Both the position numbers and the translations under genes were made by a program. Of a stretch of 64,000 bases of DNA, positions 26,957-38,365 are shown piece by piece. The notes under the pieces are model-generated. The model did not search any database. It was not told the DNA's origin and worked only from the letters and a program-made list of their open reading frames with translations. Numbering within the stretch: the first letter of the stretch is position 1; each line of letters starts with the position of its first letter. Origin of the DNA: Fulvia fulva (lineage: Eukaryota > Ascomycota > Dothideomycetes > Mycosphaerellales > Mycosphaerellaceae); assembly GCF_020509005.1 (NCBI RefSeq), contig NC_063019.1:1674001-1738000 (forward strand), in the 5' to 3' direction.

Positions 26957-26971
26957 TTTTCAATCCGTTGA

Positions 26972-26984
26972 GACGAGCTATATA
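26972..26984. repeat. Target-site duplication of LINE-C, right copy
   Basis: GACGAGCTATATA, pair of 22048-22060. Confidence 0.85.
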
Positions 26985-29900
26985 ATTCTTCTTACTACGA
27001 CCTTCTCGAGTATCTTTCTAATTATGTTTAGGAGTACGATCGGCCTATAGGACTTTAGCTTTGTATAGTCTTCCTTCTATAGCTTCTTTAGGACGACTAT
27101 AAGGGACTGCCTAAATGGCCGTAGGTAGTACCCCTTACGTAGGCAAGCCGTAAATAGTTCGGTAAGGTATAGGGCGACTTCTTCTTTATATTCTTTAAGG
27201 AGGAGGTTTAGGATTCCGTCGGGTCCCGGGGCCTTACGGCCCTTTAGCTTTCTTATAATCTCCTTTATCTCCTCCTCGCCTACTATCTAGTATATATCGA
27301 GTAGCTCCGGATAGATCGTTCCCTCTATATCCGTTAGGTCGGCCGTTAACTATATCGTAAAGAAGTAGTCGGCGAACGCCTTCGCCTTCCCTTCCGGCGT
27401 TATCTATATTATGCCTATTATATCCTAGATTAGGGGGAAGTGTAGTGTCCTGTCCCCGTCTCCGGCCCTTACCTACTTTATAAGCCGCTATATCTACTCC
27501 GGGTTCTCTATTATAAGACCTATAGTTACCCTCTAGTCTTGTCGCTTATCTCGTCGTATTTAGGCCTTCTTTGCCTAACTTACTTCCTAGTACTCGTCCT
27601 ACGCTTCTTAGCTTTACTCCTTCGTCTATTTTCGCCTTACCCTCCTTACGTCCTTGACTTTAGCTAAGTACTCTAGGGTCTAGAAGGGCTTCTAGTACTT
27701 CGAGGGCCTTAGTTCTAGTATATGTTCCTCGGCCGCCTACTATATCGTCGTTGTTATCTGTTCTGCCGTACTATTAAGCTCGGCTTCCGTCTCCCCGATA
27801 CTAGTATTATTTAGGTACTATTTAAGTAGATTCCGGATCTCCTCCTAGGGAGCTTTTTTCTAGTTAAGGCGCTTTTCACCCCGAAGCTCCTCTTCTATCC
27901 CCGCCGCTATCGTTATCTAGATAGGGATATAGTCTAACCCTACCTCTAGGGCAAGGTTAGGTCTATACTCTACTAGCCTTATTACTACGTCCCTCGACAG
28001 AAAGTATAGGTCGATAGTACCCGTACTTGTTCTTACCTTCTACGTCTCTATACCCTTTAGGGTTACGAGCTCTATATCTCTACTTTCTGTAATCTCTAGG
28101 AGCTTACTACCTAGATATACGTAAGGGGGGGTGAATTCTAGACCCTACGTTAGGTAGTAGAGGTTAAAGTTGCCTAGGAGGATATAGTTTATATCCCCTT
28201 AGTCGAGTACCTAGTCAAGTCGTACTAGCGTACCGAGGTCTCTACTCGTTCTTCCCTAAGGAGGAGGGTTATAGACGTTATATATCTAGATAGGTCCTTA
28301 ACTCGTAGTGATTTAGATAGTCGTAATGTCTCCTTAACTCCCTTCCGGGTACGAGATTACCTTCTAGGCGTCCGTACGTAATACTTTACTAACGTATATA
28401 TATATCCTTAGGGTATAGCCTATACCTCCCTCGATAGCTATATAGTACCGTAGGTCGGTATAGGTAGTAGGTCTTCGAGTATATAGGTTTAGCTATAGCT
28501 CTTATATCGCTACGATATAATGCCTTTAGTCGTCGAGTTCCTAGAGGAAGTAGAGTTAAACCTTGTCCTTACTTTTGTTAACGTTATACTATATAATAGT
28601 GAGGTTGGCTTATATTAGTATTACGGACTAGCTAGGATAAGGTCTATTAGGGTGCTTGTTAGCTATATAGCTCCTTTGTTTGTCGCGCTATCCTATTAGG
28701 TTAGTTAGCGTTCGGTCGTTAGGGGGTACCTAAAGATTCGTATCTATCTAGCTTTATTTGCCGCCCTCTATAGCCCTCTTAGGCGTCCCGGCGGTGTATA
28801 AGTGCTCTACTATATATTTTGTGTCGCTTCGTCTATCCTTTTCCTCTTTACGGCCTCGAATCCTCTATACTAGGAATTGCCGAGCGTTAGTATAGAGTAC
28901 CTCGCCGGAGTTATTACCCTAGCCTAGCGAGCCTTTTCTTGCGCTACTATCCTTATAGGGCATTAGTTCGAGTATACCGGGTGTTTACGGCCGTAGTACG
29001 CGTACCTCGATTCCTCCCGTAGGTATTATTTCCTCTAATACGGTCCTATATAGTATAGGTACTTAGGGGTCTTCTCGGTATACTTTAGCGCGATGTAGCC
29101 GTATTATTAGTAGTTAAAGCATTAGAGCACTCTATAGCTACTCTTATATATCTCTATGTCGAGGCGTTCGTATTACTAGAATAGTCCTCCCTCTAGGACC
29201 TAGTTCGCTTATTCCGCGGTAGCTATCTAGACGATTAGAGAGGAGTACGTCTTAGTAGCTTCGACGTTCTTATTTAGCTACGCTACTTTAGTAAAGCGTA
29301 CTCCCGGTAAGGTGTTCTAGTTCTATATCTAGAGTAGGGCGAGGTCGTTCTCTACTCTAAAGGTCCTTAGTACCCTATAGGCTATTACCGTAAACTACTA
29401 GTAAGAGACCTTTACCGACCTCGCTACCTTAACTATCTAGTCCTTAATGGTCTCGAGCTTTTGTCGGTCTGTCTCCTATACTATAAAGAGGCGTATTACT
29501 CCTCTAGGCTCGATTTTAGCTCCTACTATCTCCTTCTAGCTAATCCTATCTACTAGCTCCTTACTTATTAGGCCCTCTAGCTCTTGCTACGCCTCCGGGT
29601 CCGTAACGTATACCCTAATAGCGTTGTTTATCCTTTAGGTCCGTAGGTTAGGGGAGCTAGCTACTACGTTTACCTATATAGGAGTATACTAGGTAGTAGC
29701 TTTCTATATTATCTACTAGATTGCTCTCGGGATCTAATGTTCGAGTACCTTAAGGGCTCCGAGGAGTTAGGCGATCGTGTTCTTATACGCCCTAGCTAGG
29801 CGCTTATCTACTTCGGGTATCTCTTAAGCCTCTTTATAGAGGTCCTTCTATATAGAGGTTTAGTTAACCCGGAGGGAAGGCTTGCCCTATGTTTATAGTC

Positions 29901-30487
29901 GCGGTTACTATAGCTATTACTAGTTTAGCTATTGTTACTAGCTATATTGTTACTAGCTTAGTAGTAGTGTACTTTATGTCTGTTTTTAGTAGGCGTAGGT
30001 TTCCCTTATAAGTTACTTAATGCTCGCTAGCTAGGCTTCTAGTCTAGAGTCTATGTCTCTAGTTCGCCTTCTCCTTCTCCTTTTCGAGAGGACTAGCGGG
30101 CGGCCGTTTAGGTTATAGCGTAAGGTCTTATAAGTGTTCTATATATTACGCGAGCTGTGTATATTAAGGGTATATAGTAGGTTTGTAGTAAATTACTAGT
30201 ATAGCTTATGATCTAAGTTAGGTAATGTTCTAGCTAACTTTTAGCTAGTCTAGAAGGGGGCTTAGGGCCGTAGCTAAGCTATAGAAACGGCGTGACTAGA
30301 ACCTCGAAACAGGCTAGCTTTAGAGCTATATATCTCGATAGGCATCCGGTGCGGACAGTCACTTTATACGTTCCTAAGTTGCTCTTAATACACGCTATCG
30401 GATGCGCCGTATTTAGTAATAGAAGTGTAATACCCCTACGTAGGTAGGTACACTAATATAGCTAGTAGTAGACGATAATAATACTTC

Positions 30488-30501
30488 TTATACTATATAT
30501 A
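30488..30501. repeat. Target-site duplication of LINE-B, right copy
   Basis: TTATACTATATATA, pair of 20140-20153. Confidence 0.8.
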
Positions 30502-31246
30502 GTAAATAGAAAGATCCCTACTCAAACCCTTTATAATAATAGTACTAACTCTACGTACTTTGACATCGACTTGACGTATAAGAACAACCTTAATATAATA
30601 TAGGTACCTAATCCGTTAGGGCTGATATTAGTAGATAGCCGACCTACTAGTAACATTATTACTTATAGAACAACGGTATAGATTCAGATCGGTAACTACG
30701 TAGAGACTAGGTCTAGCTACTACGTATTACTAGAATACAATATAGTCCTCGGCCGTCCCTAGTACGGCGAGTATTAACCTACGTTCTACTATACGTTAGG
30801 AACTATAACCCTATTCTTACTATATTGTCGACAGAACTATATACTCGGAACTGAACTAGTATACGTATAGTCTATTAACGATAAGAGTATTATACTAAGA
30901 GGCGTTCTTTAGACCGAGATACTAGTACTAGAGAGTTAGCGACCTTAAGCTCTATCTAATTACGCTAAACCCTACGTAGAGGATAAAGACGAACCTATAG
31001 TAGTATAGGAGACGTGCACGACGAAGGGAGTAATACGACATACCGTCGACACCTATAATAAACCGGAACCGTCTTACTACGTCCGCTAGCTACTACCCGC
31101 CGATAGGGTTAAAACACTTAAGCGTCTAGCGCGTCGAACGAAGAAAGAACTAAAGGTCGAGACTAAGCCGGTTATCGACATTAAGCCTATTAATATAGAA
31201 GTACTTCGGCGAATAAGCCGGAGGAAGGGCTATAAAGTATATATAA
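30502..31246 (+). mobile_element. Gypsy protease and linker (RIPed)
   Basis: The frame continues from 20139. It has a degenerate aspartic protease site, readable as LYDxGANSTYF at about 30530-30560, then an ILVDxRPTSNI stretch and an NIVLGRPxY block near 30735-30760, both usual in retroviral-type proteases. It ends at the TA target of pogo copy 2. Confidence 0.75.
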
Positions 31247-31248
31247 TA

Positions 31249-32381
31249 ACGTACTTTACTACCGAGCGGGCTATACTACCGAGCGGGCTACTTTTACTAA
31301 GAACTATACTACTTCTACTTTAGTTACGACGGTATCTTAACACGACGACATCCTATAGAATCGTTACTAGAAGGATAATTTCTCTTTAGATTCTTCGCTA
31401 TCTAGCGAGTCTACTTAATAGGTACGTACGTTATACCCTAACTCGCTATATCGCTTATAGCGTCGTAGCCTTAGTACTAGCCGAACACTATCTAGCGACT
31501 CTCTACTCACTTCCTACCTCCTAGTATCCTCTAGAGGTATCAATTACGACGCCTTATCGAAGGTTAGAGACCCTCTGGACTAAATATACTTGCGCTTTCG
31601 TACTTTCTACTATAAAAGGGCCTCGTTAGACTTACGTAGCTTACTAATCTTACTTCGTATAAGAGCTATCTAATGCGCTATCTCTCTACTCCCTCTCTAT
31701 TGCCCTATTAAACGACCTTCCTCTTTCTACTACGCCTTTCTAAACCCGTAACGACGCTCTAAGACGTAATAATACCTATTATAAACCCTATCTCGTCGAA
31801 GTTATAGGTGTCCTAGTTAAGGATACTATACTTCTCCTTTATATTACGTATAAGTAAGAACTACTTCTCGATAACGTCTAGATCTTCTATTAGGGCTCGC
31901 TAACGATCGTCTCTACGTATTATACGAACCTTTAGCTCACGATACCGCCTAATGAACCTGTCTGTCTAATTAAGACTAGCGGGCTTAAGACCCTTCTCTT
32001 ATAGTAATAAATCGGCTATTACTCGTATACTAGCCTTTAATAGCGGGAAACCTCTAAGATCTAGCTCGAGTATATACTTAAGTATCACCCTCTCTTCTAG
32101 CTCTATAAGCTTCTTCGAATTAGGCTCGTAGTCACCCCGAGGAGGTCGTCTATTCAATCGATACCCTAGTATAGTTCGAGACGCGTCGTATACCTTTATA
32201 GCAAGTCGATTCGTAATTGTCGCGTCGCGTTTCGTAGCCTAGATAGCTAAGGTCAGTTTAGCCTCGTTTAAAGACAATATACGCTATAATAGTAGTTATA
32301 TAGCCATATCTATAGAAGTAGTACAGTTCTTAGCAAAAGTAGCCCGCTCGGTAGTATATCCCGCTCGGTAGTAAAGTACGT
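31249..32381 (-). mobile_element. Internally deleted Fot1/pogo-like transposon, copy 2
   Basis: A 1133-bp near-identical copy of 15354-16488, with the same 67-bp inverted repeats (31249-31315, 32315-32381), TA duplication (31247-31248, 32382-32383) and internal deletion. Several unmutated CpA sites are shared with copy 1 (for example 31341 and 32202 against 15446 and 16309), so the copies descend from one already deleted parent. Extra CpA/TpG to TpA changes in copy 2 show RIP acted again after they split. It sits inside the gypsy pol gene. Confidence 0.85.
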
Positions 32382-32383
32382 TA

Positions 32384-33082
32384 TAGATGTTTAACCCGAA
32401 AGAAAATCCTAATAAGTAAGTCGCGTAAGACCCGCTATCCGCGTATATACTAAAGGCTTTCGGTATAAGAGCGAAGCTAGTACTAGGAGGTAGCGCGGCG
32501 ATATTAGTAGATACTAATACTTAAGAAAATATAGATAGATAGGAGGAGCCCCGGGGTGACTATACCTAGCGGTAACTTAACGCCTCTACTATATTAGCGA
32601 ACGACTATTAACGTTTTATAAACGATAAGGACAAAGACTAGGATCCTATCCCTTTGTTACTAGTAGAGTTTAGGGAAATGGCTAGGCTATTTAGCCGTAA
32701 GGAAGTAGATAAGGTCCTACCGCGACGGCCTAGCGTAGACTATAAGATTAAGCTAAAGAATAGTTAGACACCGCTATTTCGAAGACTATACTCCTTCTCT
32801 ATACGAGAGAACGAGGTGATTAAGAAGTAGATCGACGACTAACTTAAGAAAGGTTTTATTTAGAGAAGCGTATTACTAGTAGTAGTACCTATTCTAATAG
32901 TCAAAAAGCCGGGTAGAGGGCTACGAGTATACGTAGACTATAGAGCTCTAAACGCGCTTACGACGAAGAGCCGTTACCCGATTCTACTATTATAAGAGAC
33001 CTTAGATTGTATTACTAGCGCGTAATAGTTTACTAAGCTAGATATTATCGCTACGTTCAATCGTATCCGTATTATAGTAGGA
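32384..33082 (+). mobile_element. Gypsy reverse transcriptase, N-terminal part (RIPed)
   Basis: Frame with the classic Ty3/gypsy RT entry: LYSFSIRENEVIKKxID near 32790-32835, a [17 protein letters not shown] block near 32905-32955, and TKLDIIATFNRIRI near 33030-33080. It stops abruptly at 33082 at the copia LTR; the YxDD half of RT is not found in the window. Confidence 0.85.
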
Positions 33083-33322
33083 TGTTAAAAATATATAGGC
33101 CGTAGGACAAGTATGTAGGTGTAGGTATGTTATATAACTAGATCACGTGACTAGGGTTTACTAGCCTATAGGCTAGTAAACATCCGGACACCTAGTATCT
33201 ACCTATAACTATACTAATACTAGCGATACTATATATAGATATATGCTATCCTATTAGGTCCTTCTTCGTCTTTTGTATAATCCGCCGTCTTCTACTACTA
33301 CGTAACTCGTACCTATTTAATA
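33083..33322 (+). repeat. Copia 5' LTR and adjacent primer-binding site
   Basis: Begins TGTTAAAAATATATAGG, right after the gypsy RT break, and ends at TATTTAATA (a RIPed TAACA is likely). The next bases, from 33323, read GGTTATAAGCCCGG and fit complementarity to the anticodon region of initiator tRNA-Met, as in half-tRNA-primed copia elements. The same site occurs in the minus-strand copia piece at about 15327-15345. Confidence 0.6.
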
Positions 33323-36300
33323 GGTTATAAGCCCGGGTTAGTAACTCGGTATTTTACCCTCGACAAAGTCGTATTAGAGTTATTCCTCTTTAGAACAAAA
33401 GGAAGGCAGACTAGAGGCCGTACCCGCCTTGTATAGGAAGCTATAGCCGTGCTATAGGTATATATAAGACGTAAAAGAGCCTAGTAAGGTACTATTAGAC
33501 TCCGAGTTAGGGAGCCTATACTAATACCTTAGATAAGTAGGCGAGCTTACTAAGAAGAGTCGCTCTCCGGACATCGCGTTCGTATCGACTAACTGTTTAT
33601 TCTAAGAGAGCCGTAGTGTCTTAGAAACCCCCTCTACTAAGAGAGTTATGCTATAGTATCTTAGTACTAATACGATCCTTACCGACCGACTTTCCTCCTC
33701 TTCCCGGCGGATAGCCATCCTCTTCGCTATTAACCTCGCTCTCGGTTTATCCTATTTCGATCCGATCCGATCGCGTACGACCGAATATATCCTTTTACCT
33801 AAGGGTAGCTAACCTGTCCCTTAACTTATAAAAAATAGAGAACGAGACTAGGTTTATAAGAAAAAGAGTAGTACCTGTTCTAATAAGAGAGAACTACGAA
33901 ACATAGTTCAAGCTAATAAGAATACACCTAGTATTAAGGTAGGTTAACTAGGTCCTCGAAGATATTATTACGGACATTCCCGCTATAACCCTATCTATAG
34001 CGACACCCTCTATATTATCGAAGTCATCCCTTCCTTTAGATTAAGCGATAAGGAAGGCATCGTACAGACGGCATAATATAACGGCCCTATAAAAGATGTA
34101 TATCTGTCTGTCGACAGATAACTAAGAGATAATATACGAGATCCGGTATACGAAGGAGTTATAGGAATAGGCTAAAGCTAAATATAAGAGAAGACTTCTC
34201 GCTACTAGAAGAAGTTTGCTTTAGTAATACACTAATTTCGCAATAATAGAGGACTAGTCAATAGATAACGCCTAGTAGGAGCTTAGCTTAATTATAAGGA
34301 GGGCTGTTTTAATCTCGCCTTAGTTCTAAGACATTAAGACTAAGGACAGAAAGATCTAGTAACTCTTAGTAGCTCTACTAGACTCATTTGGCTCAATTCG
34401 CGATATAATTGATGCCTAGGTAAATCTCTTACTATAAGACATTCTTACAATCCTTAGGGAGGAGCAAGAATTAATAATTTATTAAGGGATAGCTATATTC
34501 GCTAAGAAGGGTTTCTTAGGCAAGCTTACATACTATCTCTATAATAGTGACTATTTTATAAGTAAGTGCCTACACCTTTCTATAGCTTAGTAGGCTGTTA
34601 GGAATAAGGACAAACTAGCTAAGGTTACCTACCCTACTAAGAGATAACCGTCACTACCTCGTAGGAGGTCATTATTACTAAACCTTCGTAATGTCCTTAA
34701 GGTAATAACGGATCTTATAAAGTAGATAAAGGAGAGCCGTAAGCCAAAGGCCTCCTCTAGTAAGAAGCCTATAAGGGCCTATACGACCTAGGAAGACGTA
34801 TCAGACTCTAAGATACTATTAGAAGATAATAATGTTGATAAGGTTACCTACTCTACTATAGAAGCTAAAGGTAAGTACCCCTCGTCCGAGTGGTTACTTA
34901 ACTCTTATATATCATTATATATGACTGACTAAGATTAACTATTTGGGACACTAAAGCCTCTTTAAAAGAGGAAGTGGATTAAGGTTAGGGGTGGCTATCT
35001 ATAAGCTATATATATAGGAAGTGTAGTAATAGGTAGTCCTTCTAGAAAGCAAATTGTCTTAGAAAATGTCCTGTTTGTTCCTAGCCTTAGAGTTAGTCTT
35101 GTTTCGTAGAATCAGTTTAGCTAATAGTTTGCTATCTAACTACCTAGTTTTACCCTAAAATCCTTGTCTAGTAAACCCGTTATCTAGACCAAACTTCGAG
35201 GAGGAGTACCGTTTATCTACTCGATCTCGAAAATTCTTAAGCTATAGTATACTAGTATACTCTCTTAAGAACGTAACGGCACCACTATAGCTAATACTAA
35301 GTCCGAAGATTAGTAGGAGCTATAGTATAGAAGATGTATACACCTTAGTAAGGGACTACTAAGAAACCTATATAGAGTTACTAATAAGAAAGATCCTATT
35401 CCTATTCCTTCTAAACACTAGAACTATAAGGTCTGCTCCCTTATAAATATAAGGAAGTTTAAAGGACCTACTATAGAGAGGAAAGGGGAGAGGCTAGCCC
35501 TCATCTCTATTAATATCTATAGGCCTTTTTAGGGCGTAGTCTCTAGGCTAGGATATAAATATTAGCTTGAGATTATAGACAACTTCTCTAGGAAGAAGTG
35601 GGTAATCCCTTTAAAGGCTAGTAGCGACGCTCCTATAGCCCTACGGGATTAGAAGGTCTAGGCAGAACGGTAGTCAAGGTGCTTTCTATCTACGATCCGT
35701 AGTAATAGTATAAAGGAAATTCTCGCCTTACTAAAAGAGTAGGAGAAGGAGTTTAGTACTTAGATAGACACAACTAATGCCTACAACTCTCTTTAAAATG
35801 GACCTATAGAAAAGTCAATTTAAGCCTCTAAGAATATAGTCCGGGCTATACTTAAAGACTCTAGTATACTAGTTGAGTTCTAGCTAGAAGATTTGTAAGT
35901 ATAGACTATAATCAGAAACAGACTACCTAATAGTCCGATCATTAATAGTATTGCTCTTTTACTAGAAGAAGCCTTTACTAGCTAAGTACCGTTAGTCGAC
36001 TATTTCCGCGTCTAGGGATACAAAGCTATAGTCTATATAGACCTAAGAGCCTAACCTTAAGGCTTAAGGAGAGACAAGTTAATAAACCGAGGAAAAGAAG
36101 CCGTATTTATAGGCTACTTAGAAAACACTACAAAACAATAGCTGTTCTAGGATCCCGACATAAAAGCTATAAAAGCGTATAGTTACGTCGACTAGTTTAA
36201 GAATAAGAAGGGGGGAGATATAGATCTTGGTATTACCTTTACTAACTAGCCGAGTCGAGCGCTATAGCGCAATCCTATTAGGAGGAAGCCCTTTAGGGCG

Positions 36301-38365
36301 AAATTTTCCGATAGGGGATTATTAGAGACACCGTTACGAAGGCTAGGAGAAAATATTAAGGCGGTTTCAACACTATCGAAGGCCGATAACGGTGGATCTA
36401 TACAGAACCTACCTAAGTTATTAACACTATAGTAACCGCTGTTTCTATAACTTCCCCCTCCCCTAAAGGACATTAGGGAATACTAGAAGTTTAGAGATTA
36501 GGGTACTCTAATAAAAGAAAAAGAAGATGTCGTTCAGTTCGACCTATCCGAACACCTAGTACTACCTTAGGTTATAGGCAACAAGAGGTTAAGGGGGGAC
36601 GGAGATAATAACTCTAAAGAGTATAAGGCTAAATACTATAAGGCTCTTATCGCCTAGATGTTCTATCTAGACCCTATAATAAGCTAGGTAGAGGAGATTC
36701 TAAACGACGTAGAAGAATATATATTTACTACTGTTAGGCAGGTTATAGCCTATTAGTAGGAAGTGCTAATCCCAAAGTCCTATAAGGTAGCCGTAGGAGA
36801 CCCCGAATAGGGATATATATAGAGAGAGGTAATCGAGAACGAACTTATTACCTTAGTAAGCAACAATACCTAGGAAGCAGTTATACCGCTAAAGGGTACG
36901 AATCTAATTACTTCTAGATAGGTCTTTAATATAAAAAGAATGATTAGTAGAGCTATTAAGAAGTTTAAGGTAAGACTAGTTATAAGAGGGTTTTTATAGA
37001 AATATAGGGTTGACTTCGAAGAGACCTTTACACCTACTATTAGACATAATACTCTCCGAGTATTTATAGCAGTAGTGTGTAAGAGAGATCTCGAGATGTA
37101 CCTAGTAGATATAAATAATGCTTTTACTTAAAGTAGCCTTCTTAAAGACATCTATATAACCCTACCCCTAGGAGTTGAAGCACCTCTAAACATAGTATTT
37201 AAGGTCCTATGAAGCCTTTATAGGCTTAAGTAAGCAGCTAGAGACTAGAATAAGCTCTATGTTATAAAGCTAGAGAAGATTAGATTTACCTAGTCCTAGG
37301 TAGATCTATACCTACTTATCTATACGGATAGAGACCTTATAGTCCTTACCTATATAGATAACATACCTATTATAGCTCCGAAGCTATTAGATGTTTAGTA
37401 GTTTAAGGCTAAGCTTAGAAAAGTATTTAAGATTAAAGATCTTAGTAAACCTTTAAAGATCCTTAGAATAAGGATTAGAAGAGACAGGTCCTAAGGTACT
37501 TTAAAGCTTAATTAAGGACACTATATCTACGCTAACCTAGCTAAGATGAACATAGCTAGAGAGAAGGCTACGCTAACCTACTTACCTATAGAGAGCTACG
37601 AGCATTTAGTGCCTACGGCTCCTATAGATAAGAGGTATAACAAACAGGATTACTAGAGCTATAATAGTACCTAGATATAGCTAATAATAATTACAAGGCC
37701 AGACTTAGCATTCCCCCTTAGAAGAATTAGCTTATATGTTACTAATCCCTCGTAGTAGTATATAAAGGCTTTAAAGAAGCTCTCCCGATACCTACGGTCG
37801 TACCTAGACCTAGGTCTTATATATAGAAAGGGAGGGGGCAATCTCTAGAGATACCCGGACTCTAACTACGCTATAGACAAAGTAGATAGAGTCTTAATTC
37901 TAGGATACGTGTAGTTCCTTTATTGATCACCTATGTCCTAGATAAGTAGGAAGTAGAAGTCTGTTATAACATTAACAATAGAAGCTAAGTTTATAGCTAT
38001 AAACGTAGCCGTAAAGTAGTCACAATTTCTTACTACTGTCCTTAGGGAAATAGGGTGCCTAGAACTAGTAGGAAAGAGCTCTTTCTAGCTAAGTATAAGG
38101 GCAAGCAAGGGCACTATTAACGAGCTAAGGCTAGTCAAGCTTATAGGTAATAACTAAGCCGCTTTAACACTTATTAAAGATGCCTATATATATAGAAGGT
38201 CAAAGTATATTAATATTATATATAACTATATTAGACATCTCTAGTAGTAGAAGAACATTATAGTAGACTACTACTATATCAAGGACATAGCTACTAATAG
38301 GTTAATAAAGCCCGTTAATAGCTAGTAGTTCTAAAACTTTATAGGTAGCTCTAGCTTACGTAAAG
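33083..38365 (+). mobile_element. Ty1/copia retrotransposon, 5' LTR kept, RIPed
   Basis: A plus-strand element with all copia domains in order. The 5' LTR is 33083-33322 with a primer-binding site after it. Gag starts near 33870 with a RENYETW-like motif, has an LLVALLDSFGSIRD-like motif near 34365-34400 and a degenerate zinc knuckle near 34530-34570. Protease follows at about 34.88-35.1 kb, then the GAG pre-integrase and integrase (about 35.3-36.2 kb, IDNFSRKKWVIPLKA near 35575). RT comes next (about 36.9-37.45 kb, with YIDN for YxDD near 37350), then RNase H (about 37.95-38.3 kb). I could not find a matching 3' LTR. RIP is heavy but CpA is not fully lost. Confidence 0.85.

Larger units (their letters stand above)
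22061..26971 (-). mobile_element. Full-length LINE-C, youngest insertion, RIPed mainly on one strand
   Basis: A 4911-bp minus-strand LINE inside LINE-B. The 3' end (left) carries a GATA-repeat tail (22061-22076). The 5' UTR is only about 15 nt, with the ORF1 ATG at 26956. ORF1 starts MATTTAVDDREQGGDE and has a CFNCQQYGH zinc knuckle near 26125-26160. ORF2 has an endonuclease (IIQYNVNRSKDK-like start near 25640, GDFNLYYL near 25215), RT with a damaged box reading FVDN at about 23589-23607, and a C-terminal block ending in a YLSQNPEHIVLNC-like stretch near 22520-22560. It is the least mutated element, and its stops come mainly from TGG to TAG on the coding strand. Confidence 0.88.
20154..30487 (-). 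mobile_element. RIPed LINE-B, split by LINE-C
   Basis: Minus-strand Tad1-like LINE of about 5.4 kb, in two pieces: 26985-30487 (5' UTR, ORF1, endonuclease, first part of RT) and 20154-22060 (rest of RT, C-terminal zinc-like block, 3' end with a TA-rich tail). The two RT pieces join in frame across the insertion, giving a RRIIQLVEDNNLL-like stretch, which proves they are one element. ORF1 has a CFNCQQYGHIALKC-like zinc knuckle near 29060-29140. The FVDD box of RT is at about 21618-21637. It sits in the gypsy protease region with a 14-bp target duplication. Confidence 0.85.

Noticed and set aside
31200..32420. In-frame restoration of gypsy pol after removing pogo copy 2
   Set aside because: Removing the element with one TA leaves a one-base frame offset, so unlike the LINE-B site I cannot claim frame continuity here; a small indel is likely.
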